Of a stretch of 6,921 nt of DNA, positions 6,027 through 6,921 are shown piece after piece. The translations under genes and the position numbers were made by a program. The stretch's first letter is position 1. The number at the start of each line of letters is the position of its first letter. The DNA comes from Clostridia bacterium (GTDB lineage: Bacteria > Bacillota > Clostridia > Oscillospirales > Acutalibacteraceae): the NCBI GenBank assembly GCA_017502965.1, contig JAFVTZ010000065.1:1-6921 (forward strand), written 5' to 3'. Below the pieces are notes generated by a model. It saw nothing but the letters and a program-made list of their open reading frames with translations, was not told where the DNA came from and did not search any database.

Positions 6027-6061
6027 GTTAGTCGAAACGCTTTTTGAGCGTTTCGACTAAC
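6027..6061. repeat. 14-bp perfect palindrome upstream of ABC transporter gene
   Basis: GTTAGTCGAAACGC (6027-6040) is the exact reverse complement of GCGTTTCGACTAAC (6048-6061), with a 7-nt TTTTTGA centre that can add one more T-A pair. It is more GC-rich than its surroundings. No T-run follows on either strand, so it is not a typical terminator. It lies between two TATAAT boxes and could be an operator, a 5' mRNA-stabilising hairpin or a copy of a dispersed intergenic repeat. Confidence 0.85.
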
Positions 6062-6070
6062 TACAATCAT

Positions 6071-6076
6071 TATAAT
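6071..6076 (+). promoter_or_regulatory. possible -10 box of the ABC transporter gene
   Basis: A perfect TATAAT lies 40 nt before the ABC gene ATG. The -35 position at 17 nt (6048-6053, GCGTTT) falls in the right arm of the palindrome and is a poor match, so this promoter would need an activator, or the palindrome would act as its operator. It could also be chance in AT-rich DNA. Confidence 0.35.
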
Positions 6077-6115
6077 CCCGTAAATGTTAAAATTCGGAAA
6101 GGATATGAACCTTTA

Positions 6116-6921
6116 ATGTTAAAACTTATAAACATTAAAAAAGACTATGTTACAGGTGACAATACTGTAGAAGCGCTGAAAGGTGTTGACCTTGAATTCA
6201 GAGAAAACGAATTTGTCTCAATTCTCGGTCAGTCTGGTTGCGGAAAGACAACCTTGCTTAACATTATCGGCGGTCTTGACAGATATACCGACGGCGACCT
6301 TTTTATAGACGGTAAATCAACTAAAACCTACCGTGACAGTGATTGGGATAACTACCGAAATCACACAATAGGTTTTATTTTCCAGAGTTATAATCTTATC
6401 CCCCATCAATCGGTTTTATCAAATGTTGAACTTGCCCTTACCCTTTCGGGTGTTTCTAAAGCAGAACGCCGCAAGAGAGCCACAGAGGTGCTCTGCAGAG
6501 TAGGTCTTGGCGACCAACTCAATAAGAAACCAAACCAGATGTCCGGCGGTCAGATGCAGCGTGTGGCAATAGCGAGAGCACTTGTAAATAATCCTGACAT
6601 TCTGCTTGCCGACGAGCCTACAGGTGCTCTCGACAGCGAAACCTCTGTTCAGATTATGGAACTGCTCAAAGAAATTGCAGAAGATAAACTTGTAATTATG
6701 GTTACTCACAACCCCGACCTTGCAAAAGAGTATTCAACCAGAATTATAAAACTGCTTGACGGCAGAGTTATAGACGATACTATGCCCTACAAAGCAGAAG
6801 AAACAGCCGTAGAACCTGCAAAGAAACAAAAGGCACACAAAAAGCCCTCTATGTCCTTCTTTACGGCGCTTTCCCTCTCACTTAACAACCTGATGACCAA
6901 GAAAACAAGAACCTTTCTGAC
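6116..6921 (+). CDS. ABC transporter, ATPase fused to permease (3' end cut by window)
   Basis: An ATP-binding subunit of the MacB/LolD/BceA-like group, followed by the beginning of a permease in the same reading frame. 268 complete codons are visible. The nucleotide-binding domain (about 1-222) is intact: Walker A GQSGCGKT (38-45), Q-loop Q90, signature MSGGQMQRVAIARAL (142-156), Walker B ILLADE (162-167) followed by PTGALD, and switch histidine H198. A charged linker (about 223-243, rich in Lys and Glu) leads into MSFFTALSLSLNNLMTKK (246-263), which resembles the segment just before the first membrane helix in clostridial ATPase-permease fusions. The full protein is therefore probably around 1,000 residues with FtsX/MacB-type permease modules. 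The substrate is unknown; peptides, antimicrobials or lipoproteins are typical for the group. ATG 6116 is the only usable start. GGAAAGGA (6096-6103) lies 12 nt upstream, slightly far, and a three-codon reading frame ends over the start (TAATG). It has its own intergenic region with a palindrome. Confidence 0.92.
   Translation, partial: MLKLINIKKDYVTGDNTVEALKGVDLEFRENEFVSILGQSGCGKTTLLNIIGGLDRYTDGDLFIDGKSTKTYRDSDWDNYRNHTIGFIFQSYNLIPHQSVLSNVELALTLSGVSKAERRKRATEVLCRVGLGDQLNKKPNQMSGGQMQRVAIARALVNNPDILLADEPTGALDSETSVQIMELLKEIAEDKLVIMVTHNPDLAKEYSTRIIKLLDGRVIDDTMPYKAEETAVEPAKKQKAHKKPSMSFFTALSLSLNNLMTKKTRTFL

Noticed and set aside
6027..6061. Second terminator for the transporter gene
   Set aside because: The stem is strong but is followed by CTACAATCATT on the plus strand and by CTATTCAATT on the minus strand, with no T-tract. 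The terminator at 5932-5966 already serves that role.
1..6921. Prophage, insertion sequence, CRISPR array, toxin-antitoxin or defence system
   Set aside because: No transposase, integrase, spaced direct repeats, tRNA attachment site or defence domain was seen; all longer genes belong to housekeeping, transport or surface-protein families.

Overview
The window looks like an ordinary chromosomal segment of a low-GC, Gram-positive anaerobe, most likely a gut-type Clostridia (Oscillospirales/Ruminococcus-like). The evidence is the AT-rich intergenic DNA, strong AGGAGG-type ribosome binding sites, consensus sigma-A promoters, a greA-lysS pair, a one-chain dimeric glycyl-tRNA synthetase, a Na+/phosphate cotransporter with a fused PhoU-like domain, an ABC ATPase that runs into a permease, and a cohesin-like extracellular domain. 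No mobile element, CRISPR array, rRNA or tRNA was seen. The organism assignment is inference.

Layout. Positions 1-611 (minus) hold the N-terminal 203 codons of lysS, which runs off the left edge. It is preceded in transcription order by greA (638-1111, minus), and both are read from a perfect-consensus promoter at 1170-1198. A second promoter points the other way (1226-1255) and drives a membrane-anchored protein with a Ser/Asp-rich linker and a cohesin-like domain (1325-1969). The two -35 boxes lie inside an 11-bp perfect inverted repeat. A hairpin at 1982-2005 ends the cohesin gene and probably also the convergent two-gene operon of small proteins (2338-2595, then 2019-2303, both minus). 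A second divergent promoter region (2596-2732) separates that operon from glyS (2733-4124, plus, TTG start). A Na+/Pi cotransporter gene (4173-5927) follows glyS after 48 nt with no visible terminator or promoter between them, and a strong intrinsic terminator (5932-5966) follows it. The 188-nt gap before the last gene contains that terminator, a 14-bp perfect palindrome and two TATAAT boxes. The last gene (from 6116) is an ABC transporter ATPase whose C-terminal tail enters a permease domain cut off by the right edge.

How the genes work together. Most of the segment is housekeeping: transcript-cleavage factor plus lysyl-tRNA charging, glycyl-tRNA charging, and phosphate transport. The accessory-looking parts are the cohesin-like surface protein, the two uncharacterised small proteins and the palindrome in front of the ABC transporter. 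I found no coherent undescribed multi-gene system. The best leads are single loci, listed in the findings.
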